Shown: positions 8,647-18,073, counted from the stretch's first letter. The stretch is DNA of 64,000 nt from Flavobacterium sp. ENC (GCF_020991415.1 NZ_JAJMOY010000004.1:496001-560000); one strand, 5' to 3'. Notes: a model not told the origin generated them from the letters alone. Made by a program: numbers and translations.

Positions 8647-10707
8647 ATGCCAAACGATATAATTGCCCCAAAGGCCAACATAATTCCTAAAAAATTAAAA
8701 AAACATAAAGAAACCCGAATCGATAATTATTTCTGGCTGAATGATCGGGAAAACCCTGAAGTTATTGATTATCTGAACCAGGAAAATGCTTATTACGAAA
8801 GTATGACAGCGCATACAAAAGATATTCAGAATGCTTTGTATGAGGAAATGAAAGGGAGAATTAAAGAGGATGATTCGTCTGTTCCGTATTTTTATAATGG
8901 TTATTTTTATATCACACGTTTTGAAACCGGACAGGATTATCCGATTTTTTCAAGAAAAAAAGGAAGTCTTTCGGCAGCGGAAGAAATTTTATTCAACTGT
9001 AATGAATTAGCAAAAGGGCATGCTTATTTTAAACTGGGAGGACTGAGTATTAGCCCGGATAATAAATTTGCGAGTTTTGGTGTTGATATTGTCGGAAGAA
9101 GAATTTACACGATACAGATCAAGAATCTGGAAACCGGAAAAATCCTGGAGGATAAAATTGAAAATGCCACAGGAGGATCTGTCTGGGCAAATGATAACCA
9201 TACGATTTTTTATACCAAACAGGATGAAGTGACTTTAAGAGCCGATAAGGTTTTCAGGCACAAATTAAATACCGATTCAAAAGAAGATGTATTGGTTTAT
9301 AATGAAACCGATGACACTTTTAATGTTTCCATCAGCAAAGAAAAATCAAGAAAATACATTGTCATAGGCTCAGGAAGCACTTTGACGACTGAATACAGAA
9401 TTCTGAACTCCGATAATCCGGATGGGGAATTTGAAGTGTTTCAGACCCGTGTACGTGGTTTAGAGTACAGTATTTCGCATTATGAGGACTCCTTTTACAT
9501 TTTGACCAATAAAGACAAGGCGACGAACTTTAAGTTGATGAAAACGCCTGAAAATAAAACGGGAAAGAAGCATTGGGTAGATGTTATTCCGCACCGTGAG
9601 GATGTTTTGCTGGAAGATATCGAAATTTTCAGAAATTACTTAGTGGTAGAAGAGCGTTCCAACGGATTAAATCATATTCGTATTATGCCCTGGAATGGCG
9701 AAGCTGATTACTATTTGCCTTTCGGAAGTGAAACTTATAATGCTTACACAACCACCAATATAGATTTTGATACCGATATTTTGCGTTACAGTTATCAATC
9801 GCTCGGAACGCCTTCTTCTGTTATTGATTTTAATATGAAAACCAAAACCAAAGAGATCTTAAAAGAACAAGAGGTTTTAGGCGGAAAATTTGATAAAGAA
9901 AATTACATTGAAGAGCGTATTTGGGCTACTGCCAGAGACGGAGTAAAGGTTCCGATCTCTATGATTTACAGAAAAGGACTGGAAAAAAACGGAAAAAATC
10001 CATTACTGCTTTATGCCTATGGGTCCTACGGAATCACAATGGATGCTTATTTTTCGTCTACCAGGCTTTCTTTGTTAGATCGGGGATTTGTTTTCGCAAT
10101 TGCCCATATCAGGGGAGGTGAGGACTTAGGAAGACAATGGTATGAGGACGGGAAACTGTTAAAAAAGAAAAATACCTTTACAGATTTCATCGATTGCTCT
10201 AAATTTGTAATTAACGAAAAATTTACTTCTTCGAAACATTTGTATGCAGAAGGAGGATCAGCAGGAGGATTATTGATGGGAGTTATCATAAATGAAGCCC
10301 CGGAATTATATAACGGAGTTATCGCTCAGGTACCCTTTGTTGATGTGATCACGACGATGCTTGACGACAGTATTCCGTTAACAACAGGAGAATATGATGA
10401 ATGGGGTAACCCAAATAATAAAAAATATTATGACTATATGTTGTCCTATTCGCCTTATGACAATGTAAAGGCACAAAATTATCCAAACATGTACGTTTCT
10501 ACAGGATTGCACGATTCACAAGTGCAGTATTGGGAACCAGCCAAATGGGTAGCCAAATTAAGAGAGCTGAAAACAAATAATAATTTTTTGTTTTTAGATA
10601 CCAATATGGACGCTGGACATGGTGGCGCTTCAGGAAGATTCGAAGCACTAAAAGACTTAGCAAAAGAATTTAGTTTTTTATTAGATTTAGAAAAAATTAA
10701 AAGCTAA
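8647..10707 (+). CDS. ptrB: S9 family peptidase, oligopeptidase B-like
   Basis: A 686-residue serine peptidase of the prolyl oligopeptidase family (protease II type), cleaving short peptides, probably after basic residues. The N-terminal two thirds form a beta-propeller that filters substrate by size. The C-terminal alpha/beta-hydrolase domain holds Ser538 in GGSAGG, Asp623 in LHDSQVQYWEP and His658 in DAGHGG. YGSYGI and HIRGGEDLGRQWYEDGK are strongly family-typical. There is no signal peptide, so it is cytoplasmic. Start choice: the ATG at 8647 lies 33 bp after a -7-like element. Confidence 0.9.
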   Translation: MPNDIIAPKANIIPKKLKKHKETRIDNYFWLNDRENPEVIDYLNQENAYYESMTAHTKDIQNALYEEMKGRIKEDDSSVPYFYNGYFYITRFETGQDYPIFSRKKGSLSAAEEILFNCNELAKGHAYFKLGGLSISPDNKFASFGVDIVGRRIYTIQIKNLETGKILEDKIENATGGSVWANDNHTIFYTKQDEVTLRADKVFRHKLNTDSKEDVLVYNETDDTFNVSISKEKSRKYIVIGSGSTLTTEYRILNSDNPDGEFEVFQTRVRGLEYSISHYEDSFYILTNKDKATNFKLMKTPENKTGKKHWVDVIPHREDVLLEDIEIFRNYLVVEERSNGLNHIRIMPWNGEADYYLPFGSETYNAYTTTNIDFDTDILRYSYQSLGTPSSVIDFNMKTKTKEILKEQEVLGGKFDKENYIEERIWATARDGVKVPISMIYRKGLEKNGKNPLLLYAYGSYGITMDAYFSSTRLSLLDRGFVFAIAHIRGGEDLGRQWYEDGKLLKKKNTFTDFIDCSKFVINEKFTSSKHLYAEGGSAGGLLMGVIINEAPELYNGVIAQVPFVDVITTMLDDSIPLTTGEYDEWGNPNNKKYYDYMLSYSPYDNVKAQNYPNMYVSTGLHDSQVQYWEPAKWVAKLRELKTNNNFLFLDTNMDAGHGGASGRFEALKDLAKEFSFLLDLEKIKS

Positions 10708-10722
10708 TTAGAAATTTTTTGT

Positions 10723-10730
10723 TAAATTTG
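10723..10730 (+). promoter_or_regulatory. Putative -7 promoter element
   Basis: TAAATTTG, an exact TAnnTTTG match, 48 bp upstream of the ATG at 10778. This suggests the gene has its own promoter after the oligopeptidase. Confidence 0.5.
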
Positions 10731-10777
10731 CAACCTATCGAGGTTATTTAAAAATACCTTTGATTAACTATTTTTTT

Positions 10778-11818
10778 ATGAAAGAAGAAATAAACGCTTA
10801 TAATAATGTTTTAGAGTTAATAGGTAACACCCCACTTATTAAGCTAAATAAAATCACCGAAGAGTTAGAAGGAAATTTCTACGCAAAGGTAGAAGCTTTT
10901 AATCCGGGACATTCCTCAAAAGATAGAATAGCGTTATATATTATTGAAGAAGCCGAGAAAAAAGGAATTCTTTCTCCCGGAGACACCATAATCGAAACCA
11001 CATCTGGAAATACAGGATTTAGCTTAGCAATGGTAAGCATTATAAAAGGTTACAACTGTATTTTGGCAGTAAGCTCAAAATCATCGAAAGATAAAATTGA
11101 CATGCTAAGAAGTTTAGGAGCCAAAGTATATGTCTGCCCTGCGCACGTTTCAGCAGATGATGAAAGATCTTACTATAATGTCGCTAAACGATTACACGAA
11201 GAAACCAAAGGTTCGGTTTATATTAATCAATATTTTAATCAGTTAAATATTGATGCGCACTACAACACTACAGGTCCTGAAATTTGGGAACAGACAAAAG
11301 GGCAAATCACACATCTTGTTGCCTGCAGCGGAACCGGAGGAACGATCTCCGGAACAGCAAAATTCTTAAAAGAGCAAAATCCAAATATTAGAATCCTGGG
11401 TGTCGATGCTTTCGGATCCGTATTGAAGAAATACCACGAGACAAGAGAATTCGACAACAAAGAAATTTATCCTTATCGAATTGAAGGTTTAGGTAAAAAC
11501 CTGATCCCGTCTGCTACAGATTTTGATATTATTGATAAATTCATAAAGGTGACTGATGAGGAGAGTGCCCACTCTGCAAGAGAAATTACCAGAAAAGAAG
11601 GTTTATTTGTGGGGTATACTTCAGGAGCAGTAATGCAGGCTATTAAGCAATATGCAGAAGAAGGCGAATTTACTAAAGAAAGCAATATTATTGCTATTTT
11701 TCCAGATCATGGCTCCCGTTATATGAGTAAAGTATTCAGCGATGACTGGATGAACGAACAAGGTTTCTTTGACAGTGTCAATGAAGAAGAAGTTCAGAAA
11801 ATAGAATTCGTAAAATAG
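10778..11818 (+). CDS. Cysteine synthase / cystathionine beta-synthase family PLP enzyme
   Basis: A 346-residue PLP enzyme of fold type II. The family start is [14 protein letters not shown], the PLP Lys is in [12 protein letters not shown], the substrate loop is [12 protein letters not shown], and the phosphate loop is [13 protein letters not shown]. Members make cysteine from O-acetylserine or cystathionine from homocysteine. The PLP-Lys context differs from the usual NPxxSxKDR only slightly (GHSSKDR). I chose the ATG at 10778; a TTG at 10760 would add six residues (INYFFM) that look non-coding. There is no C-terminal CBS domain. Confidence 0.88.
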   Translation: MKEEINAYNNVLELIGNTPLIKLNKITEELEGNFYAKVEAFNPGHSSKDRIALYIIEEAEKKGILSPGDTIIETTSGNTGFSLAMVSIIKGYNCILAVSSKSSKDKIDMLRSLGAKVYVCPAHVSADDERSYYNVAKRLHEETKGSVYINQYFNQLNIDAHYNTTGPEIWEQTKGQITHLVACSGTGGTISGTAKFLKEQNPNIRILGVDAFGSVLKKYHETREFDNKEIYPYRIEGLGKNLIPSATDFDIIDKFIKVTDEESAHSAREITRKEGLFVGYTSGAVMQAIKQYAEEGEFTKESNIIAIFPDHGSRYMSKVFSDDWMNEQGFFDSVNEEEVQKIEFVK

Positions 11819-11838
11819 TTTAAAGACTTTTAGATATA

Positions 11839-11873
11839 AAACTCCATCTGCAGAAGCGGGTGGAGTTTTTTTT
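11839..11873 (+). terminator. Terminator of the cysteine-synthase-like gene
   Basis: Stem AAACTCCA/TGGAGTTT with a 14-nt loop, followed by a T run, 20 bp after the stop. Confidence 0.85.
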
Positions 11874-12452
11874 GTTTTTGGAAGCTTCTATATAAAATAT
11901 TTTATCTTTTAAATAAAATCATCAATTCTGTTGTTTAAACGATTATTTAGGTTAGTTAACGAAAAAATTTCTGTCCTAATGCATTATAATTTAGTTTAGT
12001 AATGTTAAAATGACACCTTGTTTTTAATATGCTAAATCTAAAAATCGCTACTCGTACTTTTTGTTTGTAATTTTCTGAACCTTGCTGCCAAACACCAATT
12101 CACGAATCTTAAAGACTCACTTCCAATTAAGTATACGATTTTGATTAGTAGAAATTAGTTCGTTTTATGTTGTTTTAGTAAATATTAAATTTTTGAATTG
12201 AAAAGCCTCTTGAGATTTAACATCAAAAGGCTTTTTTGTTTTTATTTATGTGAGAATACTATACTTAAATGTGAAAAGTGTTTGGTGATATTGAATTAAA
12301 TTTATAGTTTTAACAAATTTTTAAAAAGTATCGACAAATATAATTGTTATTTCAAAATTATCAATTTTGATTATTTTGAAGTAGTACTGAATAAAATTCG
12401 CTTAACGCACTGGAAGCAATGCTGTTAAAAATAGGCCCTTAAAATTTATTAT
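11874..12452. other. 580-bp spacer with an orphan terminator
   Basis: No frame with protein-like composition was found. The only clear signal is a terminator hairpin at 12201-12238 with no recognised gene before it. This leaves room for a short untranslated RNA in about 11950-12240. Confidence 0.4.
12201..12238 (+). terminator. Orphan terminator-like hairpin
   Basis: Stem AAAAGCCT/AGGCTTTT with a T run on the plus side. The previous gene already has its own terminator 330 bp upstream. Confidence 0.7.
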
Positions 12453-13361
12453 ATGAAAAAATTATTACTCACTTTAATGTTTGTAAGTTTTTTAAGTACG
12501 AATGCACAAAATCCTGTTCAGGAATTTAATTTCAATGGAAATTTAAATAATAAAGATAATACGATTTCCTTTTTGGGAGCCGCTACTTTTGTAAACGACA
12601 GAATGGGAGTTGCCAAAAGCGCTCTCCGGCTGACTAACAAATCTTTTCAGGCAGTAGTTGGTGATCTTCCGCAAGGCAATAAACCCAGGTCTATATCTGT
12701 TTGGGTGAAATTTAATGCTATTACTTCACCCCATTATATTTTGGGCTATGGCGGAGCGGTAACGGCACAATATTTTGGATTATTGCAGCAGGCTTCCTCC
12801 AATGGAAATGCTGATTTAAGCCTTGCAGGCTGGGGAACCGGAAATGATGTAATTGTTTCAGTACCGCTTGCAAAAGAGGTTTGGTATCAATACAGCATTA
12901 CGTACGATGGCAATACTTCAAAAATTTACAGAAATGGCGAATTATTAAAATCCGTAGATGGAATTCCGCGTGTGACAAAAGGCTACATTCTGAATCTGGG
13001 AAAATTAAACGCTACGACTGCTATAAACGCCGATATTGATGATTTCAGGCTGTATAGTGTAGCCATGACAGATGAACAGGTTATGGAATCTTATAACAGC
13101 TCAAAAGCACTTGCTCCGGCTGTGACAGAAACAGTTCCGGTTTCGAATACAGTAAAAAAAGCAGTTGCTGTCACTACTAAACCTGTTATTCCTGCAAAAA
13201 CAACAGCTGTCGTAACTCCGGCTGAAACCAATAGCGGTGCTAAGACTGTTGAGGTTTTTTCACAGGGAAAAAAAATAATGGGGAGCAACGCTACAAATAT
13301 TGGTGATTTGCCCGAAGGCACATACCTGCTGAAGATAACTAACAATCCCTCAAAAAAATAA
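12453..13361 (+). CDS. Secreted LamG-like (concanavalin A fold) protein
   Basis: A 302-residue exported protein. The signal peptide is MKKLLLTLMFVSFLSTNAQ (cleavage probably after NA or AQ). Residues about 22-205 look like a LamG/jellyroll domain: KSALRLTNKS, ISVWVKFNA, WYQYSITYDGNTSKIYRNGE and a closing IDDFRLYSVAMTDEQV. Such domains bind sugars or act as passive adhesion modules. A Thr/Ala/Val/Pro-rich linker (about 215-260) follows. The last 40 residues (EVFSQGKKIMG and LPEGTYLLKI) resemble the second half of a type IX secretion sorting domain, but the usual first half is missing and the end is short. Confidence 0.8.
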   Translation: MKKLLLTLMFVSFLSTNAQNPVQEFNFNGNLNNKDNTISFLGAATFVNDRMGVAKSALRLTNKSFQAVVGDLPQGNKPRSISVWVKFNAITSPHYILGYGGAVTAQYFGLLQQASSNGNADLSLAGWGTGNDVIVSVPLAKEVWYQYSITYDGNTSKIYRNGELLKSVDGIPRVTKGYILNLGKLNATTAINADIDDFRLYSVAMTDEQVMESYNSSKALAPAVTETVPVSNTVKKAVAVTTKPVIPAKTTAVVTPAETNSGAKTVEVFSQGKKIMGSNATNIGDLPEGTYLLKITNNPSKK

Positions 13362-13380
13362 TAAACTTATTATATAGTTA

Positions 13381-13419
13381 AAAAGCCTTCTGATGTACAA
13401 CTTCAGAAGGCTTTTGTTT
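13381..13419 (+). terminator. Terminator of the LamG-like gene
   Basis: Near-perfect stem AAAAGCCTTCTGA/TCAGAAGGCTTTT with an 8-9 nt loop and a T run. It may also serve the convergent minus-strand micropeptide gene at 13441. Confidence 0.9.
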
Positions 13420-13440
13420 TTTACTTTTCAATTTGACTTT

Positions 13441-13518
13441 TTAGCTTATTACGCTAAGTACTACAAATAGTATTACCAGAATGATTACGGCGAATTTGGT
13501 GTATTTTGATGATTTCAT
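13441..13518 (-). CDS. Putative 25-residue single-span membrane peptide
   Basis: ATG at 13518 opens 25 codons to TAA. The peptide begins MKSSKYTKF and continues as an unbroken run of Ala, Val, Ile, Leu and Phe to SVIS, the shape of a small single-span protein with a basic cytoplasmic N-terminus. A TAnnTTTG element lies 38 bp upstream on the same strand, and terminator hairpins flank it. There is no recognised family. Being so short, it needs a transcript or conserved homologues to be certain. Confidence 0.45.
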   Translation of the reverse strand: MKSSKYTKFAVIILVILFVVLSVIS

Positions 13519-13555
13519 TGGATCGGTTTTTTAATTTAAAGAATTTTGACTGCTG

Positions 13556-13563
13556 CAAATATA
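13556..13563 (-). promoter_or_regulatory. Putative -7 promoter element of the micropeptide gene
   Basis: On the minus strand TATATTTG, an exact TAnnTTTG match, about 38 nt before the ATG at 13518. Confidence 0.45.
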
Positions 13564-13610
13564 ATAGTTAATCTGGTTTTTTATAATTAAAATTAAAACA
13601 ATGTAAAACA

Positions 13611-13638
13611 AAAAAAGCCCTGAAATTTCAGAGCTTTT
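13611..13638 (-). terminator. Terminator of yebC
   Basis: Stem AAAGCTCTGAAA/TTTCAGGGCTTT (one mismatch), followed by a T run on the minus strand, 20 bp after the yebC stop. Confidence 0.85.
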
Positions 13639-13657
13639 ATCTTTATGCGGGTATATT

Positions 13658-14371
13658 TTATTCTTCTTTCATCGTGTGATAAACGTTCATTACGTCATCA
13701 TCTTCTTCGATTTTTTCGATTAATTTTTCTACATCGGCAATCTGAGCTTCAGTAAGTTCTTTAGTAATCTGAGGAATACGTTCAAAACCTGAAGATAAAA
13801 TTTCCAGACCTCTGTTTTCCAGTTCCTTTTGTAAAGCACCAAAACTTCCGAAAGGAGCATAGATTAATATTCCGTCTTCGTCTTCAAATACTTCTTCTGC
13901 ACCAAAATCAATTAATTCCAGTTCTAATTCTTCAGGATCAAGATTACCTTTTGCAATTCGGAAATTACAAGTATGATCAAACATAAACTCCACAGAGCCC
14001 TGGGTTCCCATTGTTCCGTTGCATTTATTAAAATAGCTGCGGATATTAGCAACGGTTCTGTTATTGTTGTCAGATGCTGTTTCAATCAGGATTGCAATTC
14101 CGTGAGGAGCGTATCCTTCAAACAAAATTTCCTTATAGTTGGCAGTATCTTTATTGCTGGCATTTTTTATAGCACGCTCAACATTATCTTTAGGCATGTT
14201 GGCCGCTTTTGCATTTTGTATTACAGCTCTTAATCTGGAATTGGCATCCGGGTTAGGTCCGCCTTCTTTAACGGCCATAACGATGTCTTTACCAATTCGG
14301 GTAAATGTTTTGGCCATTGCAGACCAACGTTTCATTTTTCTTCCTTTTCTAAATTCGAACGCTCTTCCCAT
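13658..14371 (-). CDS. yebC: YebC/PmpR family (TACO1-like) protein
   Basis: A 237-residue member of the YebC/TACO1 family, reported as DNA-binding transcriptional regulators and, for several members, as translation factors that help ribosomes through difficult sequences. It starts with the invariant MGRAFEFRKGRKMKRW (others have MAGHSKWANIKHRK) and shows MPKDNVERAIKNA, LFEGYAPHGIAILIE and the acidic domain-2 segment ELELIDFGAEEVFEDEDGI. The length is normal. It is monocistronic with a consensus promoter upstream. Confidence 0.95.
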   Translation of the reverse strand: MGRAFEFRKGRKMKRWSAMAKTFTRIGKDIVMAVKEGGPNPDANSRLRAVIQNAKAANMPKDNVERAIKNASNKDTANYKEILFEGYAPHGIAILIETASDNNNRTVANIRSYFNKCNGTMGTQGSVEFMFDHTCNFRIAKGNLDPEELELELIDFGAEEVFEDEDGILIYAPFGSFGALQKELENRGLEILSSGFERIPQITKELTEAQIADVEKLIEKIEEDDDVMNVYHTMKEE

Positions 14372-14394
14372 TACTGATTTTTTATTTTGTGATG

Positions 14395-14424
14395 CAAAAA
14401 TACGGTTATTCCTTATTTTTCCAA
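14395..14424 (-). promoter_or_regulatory. Consensus Bacteroidota promoter of yebC
   Basis: On the minus strand TTG (14424-14422), 19 nt, then TATTTTTG (14402-14395). Both elements and the spacing match the Bacteroidota consensus. Transcription would start near 14388, 17 nt before the ATG. Confidence 0.8.
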
Positions 14425-14517
14425 AATCAAAACTGTTCTTTTTTGGAGATAGTTAGAAGTTTATAGATTAAAAAGTTTCAAGTTTCATGTTTCAGGTTTT
14501 ACGGGAAACAATAAAAT

Positions 14518-14549
14518 AAAAAATCCATTCGTTTACGAATGGATTTTTT
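14518..14549 (-). terminator. Terminator beyond the octamer array, for the prc unit
   Basis: Stem AAAAAATCCATTC/GAATGGATTTTTT with a 6-nt loop. It is the first terminator downstream of the Prc-like gene, separated from the stop codon by the 163-bp repeat. Confidence 0.85.
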
Positions 14550-14552
14550 ATG

Positions 14553-14715
14553 AAGAATCTAAGAATCTAAGCATCTAAGAATCTAAGAATCTAAGAATCT
14601 AAGCATCTAAGAATCTAAGCATCTAAGAATCTAAGCATCTAAGAATCTAAGAATCTAAGCATCTAAGAATCTAAGCATCTAAGAATCTAAGAATCTAAGC
14701 ATCTAAGAATCTAAG
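14553..14715. repeat. Twenty-copy 8-bp tandem array (AAGAATCT/AAGCATCT)
   Basis: Exactly 20 uninterrupted octamers plus 3 bp: 13 AAGAATCT and 7 AAGCATCT (copies 3, 7, 9, 11, 14, 16 and 19). The array ends immediately at the stop codon of the Prc-like gene, so it would be transcribed as that gene's 3' untranslated region. Confidence 0.97.
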
Positions 14716-16746
14716 TCATTTCGCCCCGTTAAACTCTGTAATAATATTTACGGCTTCATTTAAGTACGGATTTGTTTTGAGATTATCGATTTGGTATTGA
14801 TTTATGGTTTTTTCAGTGGGATAAACACCCAGTAAAAATTGATTGACTGTTGAATTATAAACATCTAAAGGATTGTTGTCATCATTGAAGGTATGAATCT
14901 CTGTCCAGAGGGAGTTTATTACCTTTTTCTGCTCAAAAATAGCATCCAGGGTCATTGCAATTTCTGTTTTGGGAACATTTATCATCATGTCAATTTTCTG
15001 GTTGATTTTTTTGATGTCATTAAAATAATAATTATCGGCCAATCGGATGGAGCTGTTTTTTGCAATTTTATCGATGACGTTTCGCTTTACATAAGTTTTG
15101 TATTTTAAGAAAGGGGCAATGCTGTCATTTTTAATGGCGGTCGGAAAATCGCTTTCCTTTTGGTAGACATCTTCATAAAATTCCGGGAGCACTACATCCG
15201 GAGTAACCCCCACATATTGATGGCTTTTGCCGGTAACCCTGTAGAATTTATTGATGGTAATTTTCAGATAGTCGGTATTTTTATTTTCGTCAAGCGAAAG
15301 AATCGTTTGCATGGTAGCTTTCCCCAATGTTGTACTGCCTAATAATAAAGCACGGTTGTAATCCTGTAGAATAGAAGAGAAAAATTCACTGGCAGAAGCG
15401 GTATTGCTGTTTACCAAAATTACGATCGGGCCTTTGTAAATAAGTCCTTTATAGGGATCATTGATCACTGATGCGCCCTGCTTATTGTCAACAACGATAG
15501 ACAGGGGACCGTAATCGATAAACATTCCGGCTAATTTTATGGCTTCTTCCATAGAACCGCCGCCATTGTCGATCAAATCAATGACCAAACCTTTTATGTT
15601 GTCTTTCTCCAGCTTTATTATTTCGCGTGCTACATCGTCGGCACAGCCTTTTCGGCTATTTCCGTCTAAGTCAGCATAAAAACTTGGGATTTTGATATAG
15701 CCAATTTTACTGTCCTTACCAATTATAAAACTAAAAACAGAGTTGTCTTCATCTTTCATGACCTGTTTTTCGACATGTACATCAAAACTTTTACCGGAAT
15801 TTCGTTTTAAAGTAAGTACAATATTTTTATTCGATTCTGATAAAATCATGGTTGAAACCGATTCTAATGAAGCACAGGAAACCTGTAACGTTTCTTTTTG
15901 ATTTGAAACAGAAACAATCTGATCTCCTTTTTTGATTTGCCCTGTTTTAAAAGCCGGGCCATTGGGGTCGATTTCATCAATTATGATTTCGTTTTTCTCG
16001 TTTAGATTGACTGTCATTCCCAGGGATAAGTGTTCTTTTGACAGAGAGGCAACAAAACTTGATTTGGAATCATCACTAAAATAGGCGGTATGAGGATCAA
16101 AATAGGTGCAGAAAAAATTATACAGTTTTTCAGCCTGTGTACTTTTTTCTTCGAGAAGTGTATTTATCCGACAGATTTCGTTAGTCAGAATCCTGTTTTT
16201 TGACGCCATTTCAATCGATTTGAAATTGGTTTTTACAGAATCTAAATTATCACTGGTTTCCGCGATATCGTCCAGAATTTGGTAGCGCAGTTTCTTAAGC
16301 CATACTTTTTCTGTGTTTTCTTTCTGAAGATAGAACGCAAATGCTTTTTTGTAAAACCGAATGGTATCTTTTTTGGTATAATCGATCGGTTCCCCCTGGA
16401 TCTTTTGCAGCACAGCTTTGGTTCTGATCAGTCCGGCTTTGTATTTTGAAGTGATATCGGGTAAAAAACTACAATCGTTCTGCAGAATCAAATCGTCTAA
16501 ATTGAGGCGATATTTTTGAGAAAGTTCATTGTATTCGCTCAGGAAAAATATATTTCTGGAAGGATCCAGTTCATTAATAAGATTATCAAAAACAAACACA
16601 GACAAGCTGTCGTTTACCGGTTTAGGACGAACATGCTCGGTCTGAATCAATGCATTTATCTTATTTAGTATTTCGCAGGTTTTGTCGCTGGTCTGACTAA
16701 ATGTGGTGCTTGTTGTCAATATAAATGCTAAAAGTATTTTTTTCAT
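14716..16746 (-). CDS. prc: Carboxy-terminal (tail-specific) processing peptidase, S41A family
   Basis: A 676-residue periplasmic serine protease that trims or degrades proteins from their C-terminus. The signal peptide is MKKILLAFILTTSTTFSQ. A helical N-terminal domain (about 30-230) is followed by a PDZ domain (about 240-330; SLGMTVNLNEKNEIIIDEI). The S41 core carries Ser451 in TASASEFF and Lys476 in TTLGKA, the same 25-residue spacing as the Ser-Lys dyad of E. coli Prc. A C-terminal helical domain follows. The gene is monocistronic. Its stop codon directly touches a 20-copy octamer array. Confidence 0.92.
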   Translation of the reverse strand: MKKILLAFILTTSTTFSQTSDKTCEILNKINALIQTEHVRPKPVNDSLSVFVFDNLINELDPSRNIFFLSEYNELSQKYRLNLDDLILQNDCSFLPDITSKYKAGLIRTKAVLQKIQGEPIDYTKKDTIRFYKKAFAFYLQKENTEKVWLKKLRYQILDDIAETSDNLDSVKTNFKSIEMASKNRILTNEICRINTLLEEKSTQAEKLYNFFCTYFDPHTAYFSDDSKSSFVASLSKEHLSLGMTVNLNEKNEIIIDEIDPNGPAFKTGQIKKGDQIVSVSNQKETLQVSCASLESVSTMILSESNKNIVLTLKRNSGKSFDVHVEKQVMKDEDNSVFSFIIGKDSKIGYIKIPSFYADLDGNSRKGCADDVAREIIKLEKDNIKGLVIDLIDNGGGSMEEAIKLAGMFIDYGPLSIVVDNKQGASVINDPYKGLIYKGPIVILVNSNTASASEFFSSILQDYNRALLLGSTTLGKATMQTILSLDENKNTDYLKITINKFYRVTGKSHQYVGVTPDVVLPEFYEDVYQKESDFPTAIKNDSIAPFLKYKTYVKRNVIDKIAKNSSIRLADNYYFNDIKKINQKIDMMINVPKTEIAMTLDAIFEQKKVINSLWTEIHTFNDDNNPLDVYNSTVNQFLLGVYPTEKTINQYQIDNLKTNPYLNEAVNIITEFNGAK

Positions 16747-16881
16747 AGGGAGAAAGTCATCGTTTACACTAAAATTACGGTTATTTTTTGATAAAAGACA
16801 GTAATTTATTTAAAATATCGGCGACCCCATAAATTTGACAATCAGCAGCTTTTAAGACCTTCAAATTTGTGAATTCAGGAC

Positions 16882-16917
16882 AAAAAAAATGCACTACACA
16901 AGTGGTGTAATGCATTT
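16882..16917 (-). terminator. Terminator of gcvT
   Basis: Stem AAATGCA/TGCATTT continued by TACAC/GTGTA across one mismatch, with a run of eight T on the minus strand, 50 bp after gcvT. Confidence 0.9.
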
Positions 16918-16965
16918 GTAAAAGTAAACCTCAAATAATCTGTGAAGATTTAGGTTTGAATAAAT

Positions 16966-18048
16966 CTATTTTTTATAAAATGGTAATTTTACCACTTTGG
17001 CAGGCACATCATTTTTTCTGATTCTGATAAAGATATCGCTGTCAACCGCACTATTGTTAACGGTCACATAGCCAAGACCAATTCCTTTATTCATTGAAGG
17101 AGACATAGTTCCAGAAGTTACCACGCCAATTACAGCACCGGATGCATCAACAATTTCGTAGTCATGTCTTGGTACCGCACGTTCCTGCATTTCAAAAGCG
17201 ACTAATTTTTTAGTAACACCTTCCTCTTTTTGTTTTTTCAGGTTGTCAGAATTGGTGAATTCTTTATTGAATTTTGTAATCCATCCTAGACCGGCTTCCA
17301 GTGGAGAAGTAGTGTCATTAATATCATTTCCGTATAAGCAGAAACCCATTTCGAGACGCAACGTATCACGGGCAGCAAGTCCGATTGGTTTGATTCCGAA
17401 AGCAGCACCGGCTTCAAAAACTTTATTCCAGATCGATTCAGCATCCTCATTTTTGCAATAAATTTCAAATCCGCCGGAACCGGTATAACCAGTTGCAGAG
17501 ATGATTACATCATTAAATCCTGCAAAATCCGCTACTTCAAAATGGTAATAAGCTATAGCCGACAAATCGATAGAAGATAAAGACTGCATCGCTTCCACAG
17601 CTTTTGGTCCCTGAATAGCCAATAGGGAATAGTCGTCAGAAAGGTTTTTCATTTCAACACCCAAATCATTATGTGAGGTAATCCAGTTCCAGTCTTTTTC
17701 TATATTAGAAGCATTTACAACAAGTAAATACTCTTCTTCTTTCATTTTATAGACAATAAGGTCATCCACAATTCCACCATCATTATTTGGCAGACAGGAA
17801 TATTGCGCTCTTCCGATCGTTAGAGTCGAAGCATCATTTGAAGTTACTTTTTGGATTAAAGCCAGGGCATTTGGTCCTGTAAGCAAAAATTCGCCCATGT
17901 GCGAAACGTCAAAAACGCCCACACTGTTACGAACTGTCTCATGTTCAGCATTAATACCTTCATAAGTAATTGGCATATTATACCCGGCAAACGGCAGCAT
18001 TTTTGCTCCCAAACCTTCATGTATTTGCGTAAGCGCAGTATTTTTCAT
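16966..18048 (-). CDS. gcvT: Glycine cleavage system T protein (aminomethyltransferase)
   Basis: A 360-residue tetrahydrofolate-dependent aminomethyltransferase: it takes the aminomethyl group from lipoylated H protein and releases ammonia and methylene-THF. The N-terminus [55 protein letters not shown] and [19 protein letters not shown] are all family blocks. It is alone here; gcvP and gcvH are not in the window. It fits functionally with the threonine aldolase 9 kb away, which makes glycine. Confidence 0.97.
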   Translation of the reverse strand: MKNTALTQIHEGLGAKMLPFAGYNMPITYEGINAEHETVRNSVGVFDVSHMGEFLLTGPNALALIQKVTSNDASTLTIGRAQYSCLPNNDGGIVDDLIVYKMKEEEYLLVVNASNIEKDWNWITSHNDLGVEMKNLSDDYSLLAIQGPKAVEAMQSLSSIDLSAIAYYHFEVADFAGFNDVIISATGYTGSGGFEIYCKNEDAESIWNKVFEAGAAFGIKPIGLAARDTLRLEMGFCLYGNDINDTTSPLEAGLGWITKFNKEFTNSDNLKKQKEEGVTKKLVAFEMQERAVPRHDYEIVDASGAVIGVVTSGTMSPSMNKGIGLGYVTVNNSAVDSDIFIRIRKNDVPAKVVKLPFYKK

Positions 18049-18073
18049 TGTGTTGTTTTATAAAATTGTGACG

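Noticed and set aside
12022..12065. 13-codon frame (MLNLKIATRTFCL) before the orphan terminator
   Set aside because: No promoter at the right place and no bias toward one amino acid; too short to support.
14553..14715. CRISPR-like array
   Set aside because: Units are contiguous 8-mers without spacers, and no cas genes are near.
17286..17468. Frames antisense to gcvT, clpC, gyrA and other long genes
   Set aside because: Each lies wholly inside a well-supported gene on another frame and shows no domain or start context.
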